A DNA stretch of 64,000 nucleotides from Flavobacteriales bacterium (GTDB lineage: Bacteria; Bacteroidota; Bacteroidia; Flavobacteriales_F; PHOS-HE28). The position numbers and the translations under genes are program-made. Location of the stretch: positions 34,341-98,340 of the forward strand of contig JAGNSU010000005.1 in NCBI GenBank assembly GCA_017987895.1, written 5' to 3'. The notes under the pieces are model-generated. The model did not search any database. It was not told the origin of the DNA and saw nothing but the letters and a program-made list of their open reading frames with translations. Below, piece after piece: positions 54,418 to 63,417 of this stretch (position 1 is its first letter; the number at the start of each line of letters is the position of its first letter).

Positions 54418-57400
54418 ATGACATCCCGGCTGGCCCCCGATACCCTTATGCGGCAGTGTGGCCATCTCCTGGCCTGCCGTGTCGCCTTGCTTCTTTTCGA
54501 GGCCACGTATTCACAGTTCGTTCTGGGGCAGTTCGGCCCGGACCAGGTAATGGTGGAGAACGCGAGCTTGCTGGCCGAGGACGCCACGATCATCGACGTG
54601 GATATGGACGGCGACCTGGACGTAGTGAGCGCCATCACCGGTTGGAGAAGGATCGTATGGCTGGAGAACGATGGGGCAGGCCAGTTCGGCGTTCCGAGAA
54701 TGGTCGCGACCGATCTGGATGTCGATCAAAGCGTGCTGCGGATCCAAGTGGGTGATATGGACGGGGATGGGGATCCGGATGTGGTCAGCCAGGGAAGTGC
54801 CAATTCCATGGTCTGGTTCCGCAACAACGGCTACGGGGGTTTCAGTCCTGCGGAAACGGTGGGCAGCGGACTGAGCGGTATCGTGGACTTCGCGATCGCG
54901 GACATGGATGGGGATGGGGATACGGATGTGGTCACGGCATATGGCACCGTGGTGAACTACCTGGCGAATTCCGGTGCTGGCGTGTTCGCTCCGTCCGTGG
55001 TGTTCACACCAGGTTCGGCGATCTTCAATATGACCGTGGCCGATGTGACCGGAGATGGCTACCCGGACCTGCTCGCATGCTCGGGCGCGAACGAGCAGGT
55101 GGATCACTACTCTGGCAATGGTCTAGGTGGTTTTGGAGCGCCCGTTCTGATCGGCCCCGTACAGAGCCCCAAACACATCAAAACCGCGGATCTCGACCAG
55201 GACGGCGATCTCGACGTGGTCTATTCGGGCCTTCAATCGAACACCGTATTGGCCGAGAACAATGGAGGTGGCTCGTTCGCCCCGATGGTCACACTGTCCA
55301 CGGAACAATGGGTGTTCGAAGCGTTGCTGGCGGATCTCTCCGGGGACGGGCTGCCCGACCTCGCGTGCTTTGGCAAGACCGGACGCAGGGTCGTTTATCG
55401 CGAGAATCTCGGCAACCTGCAATGGGGGGCGGAACAAGTGATCGGCGAGGCCGTGTCACCGTCTGGGGGCGATGCCGGTGATCTGGATGGCGACGGCGAT
55501 CTGGACCTGGTCTGCGCTTCGAGCGGCACTACCGGGCTGGTGGGCATGATGCAAGCAGCGAACGGAACGCTCACCAATGTGAACCTCACACCACCGTTCC
55601 CGGGGATCTGCAATTCAACCATCTTCCATGACATGGACGGCGACGGGGATCGCGATATCCTGGGGGCCTACCACGACAGCGCCACGGTGGCCTGGTTCGA
55701 GAATTTCGGTAACAACCAGTTCAGCTCCGGGCGCAAGGTGGTCCACTACACGGACTTCGCTTCCGCCGCTGCGGCCGGCGACTTCGACGGCGACGGCGAC
55801 ATGGATATCGCCGCCTCGTTCCGCGATGCGGGCGTGGACGGACTTGCGTGGTACGCGAACGACGGTGCCATGAACTTCACCCTGGCACAAGTGATCCAAA
55901 CCGGTTCGGGGATCAAAGCGGAGATGCTGGTCTTCGACGTGAACGGGGACGGCTTCCTCGACATCCTCAGCACCTTTTCCACGACCGGTTTCCGGATCTA
56001 CGGCAACGATGGAACCGGGAGCTTCACCTATTCAGGCTTCGCCGGGAACGGATCCTACACCGTGGACAGAATGATCGGCGTTGATCTGGACAGCGATGGC
56101 GACACGGACGTGTTGACCTACGCCTATTCGGGAGGATCGTTCGATCGCGTGATCATCAACCTGTACAACGGGAACGGCTACTATTTCAGCGGATATGTGA
56201 CCCTGACCTCGGCCTGCGGTGATGTGCATGCCCTCGCCGCGGGGGACATGGATGCCGATGGCGATGTGGATGTCTGCTTTTCCTCCGCGCTCCAAGCCCA
56301 TGTGGTCTGGATGCCGAACCTCACCGGTACCACTTTCGGCCCGATGCAGTGGCTCCATGTGGATGCGGATGATGCCGTCGCCTTGGGCATCATGGACATC
56401 AATGGCGATGGTGGAACGGATGTGGTCCTGTCGGACAATGAGTACAACCTCGAAGCCCTTCACGCCTACCATGGTCTGGGAGGAGGCACCTTCGCGGCAG
56501 CGGATACCCTGGATCTGGCGAACGAGTATTTCGATCTCATCGCTACCACGGACATGGACGGCGACGGCGATACCGAACTGGTGACGGGCTCCCATAGCTG
56601 GCAATGGATCGCCGCGAGAGAGAACTACAGCAACAGCCCTTACACGGTGAGCGGTTCGGTGTACCACGATGCGGACCTGAACGGAGCACAGGATCCCGGC
56701 GAGGAGGGTCTGCCCTTCGTGATGTTGAGCTGCGACCCGCCTTACTCGAGCCCGGCCACCGGCCCCACAGGGGCCTACACCTACTTCCTGGACACAGTGG
56801 CGCACACCATCCAGACCTCCGTGCCTGGCGGTTTGTGGGAACTCACCACGGACAGCACGATGTACCACGTTCAGCTTTTCAGCGGAACGCCTTCGCTCTC
56901 CGGGCGCGATTTCGGGTATCACCCACTGGTGGATAGCACATTGCTCATCCCGTCCTATGGTTCGGGCCAGGCCCGTTGCGCGAGCGCCATCACCCAATGG
57001 CTACACATCACCAACATAGGCACCACACGCCCGAGCGGGGTCATGGCCTTGACGCTGGATCCATCCATCGCGTTCCTGTCATCCGTGCCGCCGCCGGATT
57101 CCGTGCAAGCCAATGCGGTCTACTGGTCCTTCGATAGCCTGGGCTACTATGATCTGTTCGGGGTGGAGCTCCTGGTGGACATGCCGCCCGGTTTGAACAC
57201 GCCCGTCTCCGGAACCCTATCCGTTCAGGTGCTGGACAGCCTTGGGTCGCTCCTCGCGGAATTCATGGCCCCTTGGAACGATGTGATCATCTGCTCCTTC
57301 GACCCGAACGACAAGCAAGTGGCCCCTGCGGGCGCCGGGCCCTATGGGGTCGTACCGTTGGACACGGACGAGTTGGACTACACCATCCGTTTCCAGAACA

Positions 57401-58197
57401 CCGGAACGGACACTGCTTTCCATGTGGTGATCCGCGATCAACTGAGCTCCTGGTTGGACGAGAGCACCCTGCAGGTGATCGGGATGTCGCACCCACTGAC
57501 CTCTTTACAGATCGAGCCGGATCGTGATGTGGTTTTCACCTTCGCCAACATTCTTTTGCCCGATAGCAACAGCAACGAACCCGCCAGCCACGGTTTCATC
57601 AAATACCGCATCCGTCCGTTCGCGGGGATCCCCAACGGTACCACCATTGCGAACACCGCGGCCATCCACTTCGATGTGAACGCACCGGTGATCACCAACA
57701 CCACGCTCACTACGCCGCTGGACTGTGACCTTTTCACTGCGGAGATCATTTCGTTGGGTGCGGGCCTGTTGCAGGCGAATAGCGGAACCAGCTATCAGTG
57801 GTTCCTGAACGGCACCCCCATCAGCGGGGCGGAGGAGCAAGTTCTGTTGGTCCTCGCCGATGGGGCGTACACCGTGGAGGTCACGAACCTGTTCGGCTGT
57901 CTTGCCCGTAGCGGGGAGTACGTCTACATCGGCACCCGGGTGGGAGGAGCTGACAAGCCCGGCATGGCCCTCTTCCCGAACCCGATGGACCAAGAGACCG
58001 TCCTCTACTTCAGCGAAGCGTTGGGCCCCGGAGCGGTCATTGAGCTGTTCGACATACACGGACGGCGGGTGCGGATGTGGGACCGGCCCGCAGGGCTCCG
58101 CTTCACGCTACACCGGGGCGGCCTCCCCGCGGGTATCTACCTGCTACGCATCACGGACAAGGAGGTGATGGGAGCGCTTCGTTTGGTGCTCGAATAG
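54418..58197 (+). CDS. T9SS cargo with fourteen FG-GAP/VCBS-like repeats
   Basis: A 1259-residue secreted protein. The start may be ATG 54418 or, with a more compact signal peptide, ATG 54448. Residues about 45-735 hold fourteen units with an acidic loop of the form DxDxDGDxD (for example DMDGDGDPDVV), each followed by an aromatic W/Y-F/N-G-x-F strand: Ca2+-binding FG-GAP/VCBS repeats, enough for two seven-bladed propellers. Then come an SdrB-like domain (VYHDADLNGAQDPGEEG), a DUF11-like domain, DUF7619 (about 960-1100: SFDPNDKQV, TIRFQNTGTDTAFHVV), an Ig-like segment and a T9SS sorting domain (FPNPMDQET, LPAGIYLLRI). Adhesion or matrix function is likely, not shown. Confidence 0.86.
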   Translation: MTSRLAPDTLMRQCGHLLACRVALLLFEATYSQFVLGQFGPDQVMVENASLLAEDATIIDVDMDGDLDVVSAITGWRRIVWLENDGAGQFGVPRMVATDLDVDQSVLRIQVGDMDGDGDPDVVSQGSANSMVWFRNNGYGGFSPAETVGSGLSGIVDFAIADMDGDGDTDVVTAYGTVVNYLANSGAGVFAPSVVFTPGSAIFNMTVADVTGDGYPDLLACSGANEQVDHYSGNGLGGFGAPVLIGPVQSPKHIKTADLDQDGDLDVVYSGLQSNTVLAENNGGGSFAPMVTLSTEQWVFEALLADLSGDGLPDLACFGKTGRRVVYRENLGNLQWGAEQVIGEAVSPSGGDAGDLDGDGDLDLVCASSGTTGLVGMMQAANGTLTNVNLTPPFPGICNSTIFHDMDGDGDRDILGAYHDSATVAWFENFGNNQFSSGRKVVHYTDFASAAAAGDFDGDGDMDIAASFRDAGVDGLAWYANDGAMNFTLAQVIQTGSGIKAEMLVFDVNGDGFLDILSTFSTTGFRIYGNDGTGSFTYSGFAGNGSYTVDRMIGVDLDSDGDTDVLTYAYSGGSFDRVIINLYNGNGYYFSGYVTLTSACGDVHALAAGDMDADGDVDVCFSSALQAHVVWMPNLTGTTFGPMQWLHVDADDAVALGIMDINGDGGTDVVLSDNEYNLEALHAYHGLGGGTFAAADTLDLANEYFDLIATTDMDGDGDTELVTGSHSWQWIAARENYSNSPYTVSGSVYHDADLNGAQDPGEEGLPFVMLSCDPPYSSPATGPTGAYTYFLDTVAHTIQTSVPGGLWELTTDSTMYHVQLFSGTPSLSGRDFGYHPLVDSTLLIPSYGSGQARCASAITQWLHITNIGTTRPSGVMALTLDPSIAFLSSVPPPDSVQANAVYWSFDSLGYYDLFGVELLVDMPPGLNTPVSGTLSVQVLDSLGSLLAEFMAPWNDVIICSFDPNDKQVAPAGAGPYGVVPLDTDELDYTIRFQNTGTDTAFHVVIRDQLSSWLDESTLQVIGMSHPLTSLQIEPDRDVVFTFANILLPDSNSNEPASHGFIKYRIRPFAGIPNGTTIANTAAIHFDVNAPVITNTTLTTPLDCDLFTAEIISLGAGLLQANSGTSYQWFLNGTPISGAEEQVLLVLADGAYTVEVTNLFGCLARSGEYVYIGTRVGGADKPGMALFPNPMDQETVLYFSEALGPGAVIELFDIHGRRVRMWDRPAGLRFTLHRGGLPAGIYLLRITDKEVMGALRLVLE

Positions 58198-58256
58198 TCC
58201 CCCTGGTCCGTCCCGCGAACAAGATCCCGTGGGGCACCGGCCTACCTTGTTGCCGC

Positions 58257-59000
58257 ATGAAGAAGATCAACGACACCACGATAGCGCTGCTGATCGATGG
58301 TGACAACGCTGCACCTAAGCGCCTTCGGGCCATCCTGGAGGAAGTGAGCAAGCAAGGCACCATCACCATCCGCCGCATCTATGGCGATTGGACCACGACC
58401 GGAATGATCGGCTGGAAGGACCTGCTGAACGCGAACGCCATTCAGCCGGTGCAGCAGTTCGCGTATACCAAGGGAAAGAACAGCACGGACAGCGCCTTGA
58501 TCATAGATGCCATGGACATCCTCCACGGCGAGTTGGTGGACGCCTTCTGTATCGTGAGCAGCGATAGCGACTACACGCGGCTGGCGACGCGACTGCGCGA
58601 ATCGGGGCTCTTCGTCATGGGCGTGGGCGAGAAGAAAACACCCGACGCCTTCGTCAAGGCCTGCGAGCGCTTCATCTATGTGGAGAACCTGGATGTACAG
58701 GAGGAACCGAAGACCGACCAGAAGCGCACCGGCGGCCCGAAGAAGCCGGCGGCCCCGGCGCTCTCCACCAACCCGGCCTTGATGCGCAAACTGCGCAAGG
58801 CATTCAACATCGCCAAGGGCGAAGAAGAGGAAGCATCGTTAAGCCTGATCGGCCAGGCGCTGCGACGGCTGGATCCCGGCTTCGACCCGCGCAGCTATGG
58901 CCACGCCTCGCTCTCCTCGCTGGTGAACGCTTTGAAAGACCAGTTGGAAGTGCGCCGCGAGGAAAAGGGGAATACCGTGATGGTGCGGTTCAGATCCTGA
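58257..59000 (+). CDS. NYN-domain nuclease-like protein with OST-HTH/LOTUS domain
   Basis: A 247-residue protein. The N-terminal NYN (PIN-like) domain carries the acidic residues LLIDGDNA, TDSALIIDAMDILHG and SSDSDYTRL that would bind metal and cut RNA. After a Lys/Pro linker, residues about 172-245 form an OST-HTH/LOTUS domain (LIGQALRRLDPGFDPRSYG), an RNA-binding wing-helix. Such proteins are implicated in RNA processing or decay; the target is unknown. ATG 58257 is preferred to the frame from 58077, which overlaps the preceding gene. Confidence 0.87.
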   Translation: MKKINDTTIALLIDGDNAAPKRLRAILEEVSKQGTITIRRIYGDWTTTGMIGWKDLLNANAIQPVQQFAYTKGKNSTDSALIIDAMDILHGELVDAFCIVSSDSDYTRLATRLRESGLFVMGVGEKKTPDAFVKACERFIYVENLDVQEEPKTDQKRTGGPKKPAAPALSTNPALMRKLRKAFNIAKGEEEEASLSLIGQALRRLDPGFDPRSYGHASLSSLVNALKDQLEVRREEKGNTVMVRFRS

Positions 59001-59117
59001 GCAACAAGAGGCGCGCGCAAGTCTCGCCTGTTCACCGGAGCGGGTTCAGTGCCGTTCGCGCCACATCGCCTGTCCACGAAATAGAAGCGATCTTCGGATC
59101 CGCCAACTATTGATCCC

Positions 59118-59948
59118 ATGATCGACGAGATGAACAAGGCGGAGGCCTACACCACGAGGCTTCTGGATATGGCGATCGCCTATGCACCCAAAGTGGTCGC
59201 TGCGATACTCGTCTATTGGATCGGCTCCGTCGTCATCAAGCTCGTGGCCAAGATGCTGGGCAAAGTGCTCGATGCACGCGGCGTGGAGCTCACCCTGCGT
59301 CGCTTCCTCAATAGCTTGGTGACCATCGGCCTGCGTGTCGTGCTCATCATCACCGTGGTGGGGATGCTCGGGGTACAGACCACCAGCTTCATCGCGATCC
59401 TCGGTGCGGCCGGTCTGGCCATCGGCCTGGCCTTGCAGGGCACCCTGGCCAACTTCGCCGGAGGCACGCTCATTCTGTTCTTCAAGCCCTACAAGGTGGG
59501 AGACCTGATCGAGGCCCAGGGCATAACCGGCGTGGTGAAGGAGATCCAGATATTCACCACTGTCCTGCTCACCCCGGAGAACAAGACCGCCATCATCCCC
59601 AACGGCCCCATGGCCAATGGCAACATCATCAATCATACGCGCGAAGGCAGCGTCCGCGTGGACCTCACCTTCGGTCTCGACAGTACCGCACCCATCGGCG
59701 CGGCCCGGGAAGTGCTCATGGAGGTGATGCGCCAGCATCCGAACGTGTTGAAGGAACCGGCCCCCAGCGTGAACATCGCCAAGCTCACGCTTGACGGCGT
59801 GGAACTCGCCGTCCGGCCCTACTGTGCCCCCGGCGATTACTGGACGGTCTACTTCGAGACCTATGAACAAGGTCTGGCGGCGCTTCAAAAGGCCCACATC
59901 GGCGGGCCACAGCATACCGTGCGTGTAATGCAGGTGCCCAGCGCTTGA
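59118..59948 (+). CDS. Small-conductance mechanosensitive channel (MscS family)
   Basis: A 276-residue channel with three N-terminal helices and a cytoplasmic beta domain. The pore helix motif AAGLAIGLALQGTLANFAGG is the MscS signature, and IIPNGPMANGNIINHTREG follows. It releases osmolytes on osmotic downshock. The length is close to E. coli MscS (286). A 117-base gap precedes it; no promoter is clear. Confidence 0.92.
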   Translation: MIDEMNKAEAYTTRLLDMAIAYAPKVVAAILVYWIGSVVIKLVAKMLGKVLDARGVELTLRRFLNSLVTIGLRVVLIITVVGMLGVQTTSFIAILGAAGLAIGLALQGTLANFAGGTLILFFKPYKVGDLIEAQGITGVVKEIQIFTTVLLTPENKTAIIPNGPMANGNIINHTREGSVRVDLTFGLDSTAPIGAAREVLMEVMRQHPNVLKEPAPSVNIAKLTLDGVELAVRPYCAPGDYWTVYFETYEQGLAALQKAHIGGPQHTVRVMQVPSA

Positions 59949-59981
59949 GGCTGCCGGTCGTGGCGTGAGGTGCGGCCCAGC

Positions 59982-59989
59982 TATCTTCG
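59982..59989 (+). promoter_or_regulatory. Possible -7 element of ileS
   Basis: TATCTTCG is one base from TAnnTTTG and lies 17 bases before the ileS ATG at 60007. Like several others in this window, it is followed by CGG. Confidence 0.4.
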
Positions 59990-60006
59990 CGGCCCTCGTT
60001 CCCGCC

Positions 60007-63000
60007 ATGGATAAGCGTTTCCCACAATACGATGAGCTCGACCTTCCCAAGGTCGCCGACGAGGTATTGAAGCAATGGGATGCCGAGGACACCTTCGGCA
60101 AGAGCCTCGAACTGCGCAAGGACGCTTCACCTTTCGTGTTCTATGAAGGACCCCCAAGCGCGAACGGATTGCCGGGGATCCACCACGTGATGGCGCGCGC
60201 CATCAAGGACATCTTCTGCCGCTACCAGACGCAGAAGGGTCATCGCGTCGACCGCAAGGCCGGCTGGGATACCCACGGCCTGCCTATCGAGTTGGGCGTG
60301 GAGAAGGAGCTCGGGATCACCAAGGAGGACATCGGCAAGAAGATCAGCATCGAGGAGTACAACGGGGCATGCAAGAAGGCCGTGATGCGCTATACCGACG
60401 TGTGGAACGACATGACGCGGCGCATCGGCTTCTGGCTCGACCTGGAGCATCCGTACGTCACCTACCACACCAAGTACATCGAGAGCGTGTGGCATCTGTT
60501 GAAGAAGCTCTACGACGATGATCTGCTCTATAAGGGCTACACGATCCAGCCGTATTCGCCAGCGGCCGGCACCGGCCTAAGCAGCCACGAGTTGAACCAG
60601 CCCGGCACCTACAAGCCGGTGAAGGACACCAGCGTGGTGGCCATGTTCAAGGTGAAGCAAGACCGTGCGAGCGAGTTCTTGTTCAAGGATGCCTTCGGCG
60701 ATGTCTTCATCCTTGCCTGGACGACCACGCCCTGGACGCTGCCGAGCAACTGCGCGCTCACCGTTGGCCCGAAGCTGGACTATGTGCGGGTGAAGTCGTT
60801 CAACCCCTACACGCACGAGCCGCAAACGATGGTGATCGCGAAGTCCCGGCTCTCAGCCTACTTCAACGAGAAGAACGAGAACACTTCATTCGAGGACTAC
60901 AAGAAGGATGGCAAAAGCATCCCGTGGAAAGTCGACGGCGAGTTCTATGGCCACCAACTCGAAGGCATTCGCTACGAGCAGCTCTTCCCCTACGCCCAGC
61001 CCGAAGGAGGCGATGCGTTCAAAGTGATCGGTGGCGATTTCGTGACCACGGAAGACGGTACGGGCGTTGTGCATACAGCGCCGAGCTTCGGTGCGGACGA
61101 CATGCGCGTGGCTCGCCAGCATGGCATCGGCACGCTCACGCTCGTGGACCTGCAAGGTCGCTTCACGAAGGAGATGGGCGAGTTCGCGGGCAAGTATGTG
61201 AAGAACGAATACTACCCCGCTGGTCAAGCGCCGGAGAAGAGCGTGGATGTCGAGCTCAGTATCAAGTTGAAGGAGATGGGGCGTGCCTTCAAGGTGGAGA
61301 AGTACGAGCACAACTACCCGCACTGCTGGCGCACCGATAAGCCGATCCTCTACTACCCGCTGGACAGTTGGTTCGTGCGCGTTACCGCGAAGAAGGACCG
61401 CCTGATCGCGCTGAACAAGACCATCAACTGGAAACCGTCTAGCACGGGCACCGGCCGTTTCGGCAACTGGCTGGAGAACGTCCAGGACTGGAATTTGTCG
61501 CGCAGCCGCTACTGGGGCATCCCTCTACCGATCTGGCGCACCGAGGATGGAAGCGAGGAATGCTCGATCGGTTCATTGAAGCAACTGAAGGAGGAGATCG
61601 CGCGCGCGGTGAAGGCCGGTGTGATGAAGGAAGATCCCTACGCGTCGTTCAAGGTGGACGACATGAGCGATGCTAACTACGACACCGTCGATATCCATCG
61701 CCCATACGTGGACAACATCGTGCTCGTCTCACCCAGGGGCAAGCCGATGAAGCGCGAGACCGACCTCATCGATGTGTGGTTCGACAGCGGTGCGATGCCT
61801 TATGCGCAATGGCACTATCCGTTCGAGAACGAAGCGATCTTCAAGGAAACGTTCCCGGCAGATTTCATTGCGGAAGGCGTGGATCAAACACGCGGCTGGT
61901 TCTACACGCTGCATGCCATCGCCACGCTCACGCAGGACAGCGTCGCCTACAAAGCCGTGGTGAGCAATGGCCTCGTGCTCGACAAGGTGGGCCAGAAGAT
62001 GAGCAAGCGTCTCGGCAACGCGGTGGACCCGTTCAAGACGCTCGATGCGTTCGGCGCCGATGCTGTGCGCTGGTATATGATCAGCAACGCATCGCCGTGG
62101 GACAACCTCAAGTTCGATGCGGAAGGCATCACCGAAGTGCAACGCAAGTTCTTCCGCGCGCTCTTCAACACCTACAACTTCTTCGCGCTCTACGCGAACA
62201 TCGATGGCTTCGATGTGAACACACCGCAGGTGCCGATGAACGAGCGCACCGAAATGGACCGCTGGATCCTCTCGCGCTTGAACTCCTTGATCAAGCAGTG
62301 CGATTCCGCCTATGGTGACTACGAGCCAACGGTCGCCGCACGTACCATCCAGGACTTCGTGGTGGAAGACCTGAGCAACTGGTACGTGCGCTTGAACCGA
62401 CGACGCTTTTGGAAAGGCGAACAGGGCAATGACAAGAACGCCGCGTTCCAAACACTGCATCGTTGCCTTGAAGTGGTGGCGATGCTCAGCGCGCCGATCG
62501 CTCCTTTCTTCAGCGATCGCTTGCACCGCGACCTCATCGGCACAAGCGTGCATCTGAGCGATTGGCCAAAGCACCACGACGCGGCGATCGATATCGAACT
62601 CGAGCAACGCACCGCGCTCGCGCAGAAACTCACATCGTTGGTGCTCAGCATCCGCAAAAAGGAAGGCCATCGCGTGCGTCAGCCCCTGCAGAAGATGATG
62701 GTGCCTGTGACCGATGCTGCGATGCGCACACGTCTCGATGCGATACGGGATCTGGTATTGAGCGAAGTGAACGTGAAGGAACTCGTGGTCCTCGATGCGA
62801 GCGAGAGCAACCTCACGAAGAAGATCAAGCCCGATTTCAAGAAGCTCGGTGCGCGCATGGGCAAGCTCATGAAGAGCGTCGCGAACACGGTCGTTGGTTT
62901 CTCACAGGCACAGATCGCGGAACTGGAAGCGCGGGGAAGCATGAAGCTTACCGTGGAGGGCCAGGAGGTTGTACTGCTCCGCGACGACGTGGAGATCTCC

Positions 63001-63372
63001 GCCGAGAACGTGCCCGGGCTCAGCGTGGCCAGCGATGGCGCATTGATCGTGGCCCTTGACATCACTTTGAACGAAGCGCTCCTCCAGGAAGGCCTCGCCC
63101 GTGAGCTGGTGAGCCGGATCCAAACCTTACGGAAAGAGAGCGGGTTCGAGGTGACGGACCGGATCGATCTGCACATTCAGCGCAATGGGAACGCCCGGTT
63201 CGAGGAAGCTGTGGAGCGGCACGGCGGTTATATCGTTTCCGAAACACTGGCCTTAACGGCTGACCAACAGCTACTTACGGATACACTCGAAGGTGTCTCC
63301 GGAGGGGTCCAGGAGCTCGATCTGGAAGAGGGTCTGACCTGCCGGATCTCCTTGTCCCGCGCGGTCCGGTAA
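60007..63372 (+). CDS. ileS: Isoleucyl-tRNA synthetase, type 2-like, with GxHH signature
   Basis: A complete 1121-residue class I synthetase that charges tRNA(Ile). The class I signature normally reads HxGH; here the position after PPSANGLP is G57-I58-H59-H60, so the first His and the third Gly are exchanged. The second signature KMSKR (K664-R668) is intact. The rest (DRKAGWDTHGLPIELGVEKE, GLSSHELNQPG, editing domain, DALALPTOP-like anticodon region) is normal for the long, type 2 IleRS class. I start it at ATG 60007 after the -7 element, not at the frame start 59965. The GxHH form has been described in some type 2 enzymes and linked to very high mupirocin resistance. Confidence 0.95.
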   Translation: MDKRFPQYDELDLPKVADEVLKQWDAEDTFGKSLELRKDASPFVFYEGPPSANGLPGIHHVMARAIKDIFCRYQTQKGHRVDRKAGWDTHGLPIELGVEKELGITKEDIGKKISIEEYNGACKKAVMRYTDVWNDMTRRIGFWLDLEHPYVTYHTKYIESVWHLLKKLYDDDLLYKGYTIQPYSPAAGTGLSSHELNQPGTYKPVKDTSVVAMFKVKQDRASEFLFKDAFGDVFILAWTTTPWTLPSNCALTVGPKLDYVRVKSFNPYTHEPQTMVIAKSRLSAYFNEKNENTSFEDYKKDGKSIPWKVDGEFYGHQLEGIRYEQLFPYAQPEGGDAFKVIGGDFVTTEDGTGVVHTAPSFGADDMRVARQHGIGTLTLVDLQGRFTKEMGEFAGKYVKNEYYPAGQAPEKSVDVELSIKLKEMGRAFKVEKYEHNYPHCWRTDKPILYYPLDSWFVRVTAKKDRLIALNKTINWKPSSTGTGRFGNWLENVQDWNLSRSRYWGIPLPIWRTEDGSEECSIGSLKQLKEEIARAVKAGVMKEDPYASFKVDDMSDANYDTVDIHRPYVDNIVLVSPRGKPMKRETDLIDVWFDSGAMPYAQWHYPFENEAIFKETFPADFIAEGVDQTRGWFYTLHAIATLTQDSVAYKAVVSNGLVLDKVGQKMSKRLGNAVDPFKTLDAFGADAVRWYMISNASPWDNLKFDAEGITEVQRKFFRALFNTYNFFALYANIDGFDVNTPQVPMNERTEMDRWILSRLNSLIKQCDSAYGDYEPTVAARTIQDFVVEDLSNWYVRLNRRRFWKGEQGNDKNAAFQTLHRCLEVVAMLSAPIAPFFSDRLHRDLIGTSVHLSDWPKHHDAAIDIELEQRTALAQKLTSLVLSIRKKEGHRVRQPLQKMMVPVTDAAMRTRLDAIRDLVLSEVNVKELVVLDASESNLTKKIKPDFKKLGARMGKLMKSVANTVVGFSQAQIAELEARGSMKLTVEGQEVVLLRDDVEISAENVPGLSVASDGALIVALDITLNEALLQEGLARELVSRIQTLRKESGFEVTDRIDLHIQRNGNARFEEAVERHGGYIVSETLALTADQQLLTDTLEGVSGGVQELDLEEGLTCRISLSRAVR

Positions 63373-63385
63373 CGGGGGAAGGGTG

Positions 63386-63393
63386 TATATTCG
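63386..63393 (+). promoter_or_regulatory. Possible -7 element of the Lys/Ala/Pro-rich gene
   Basis: TATATTCG is one base from TAnnTTTG and lies 25 bases before ATG 63418. A GGAGGG lies between them at about 63407-63412. Confidence 0.4.
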
Positions 63394-63417
63394 CGGACCA
63401 AAATCCGGAGGGTAGCC

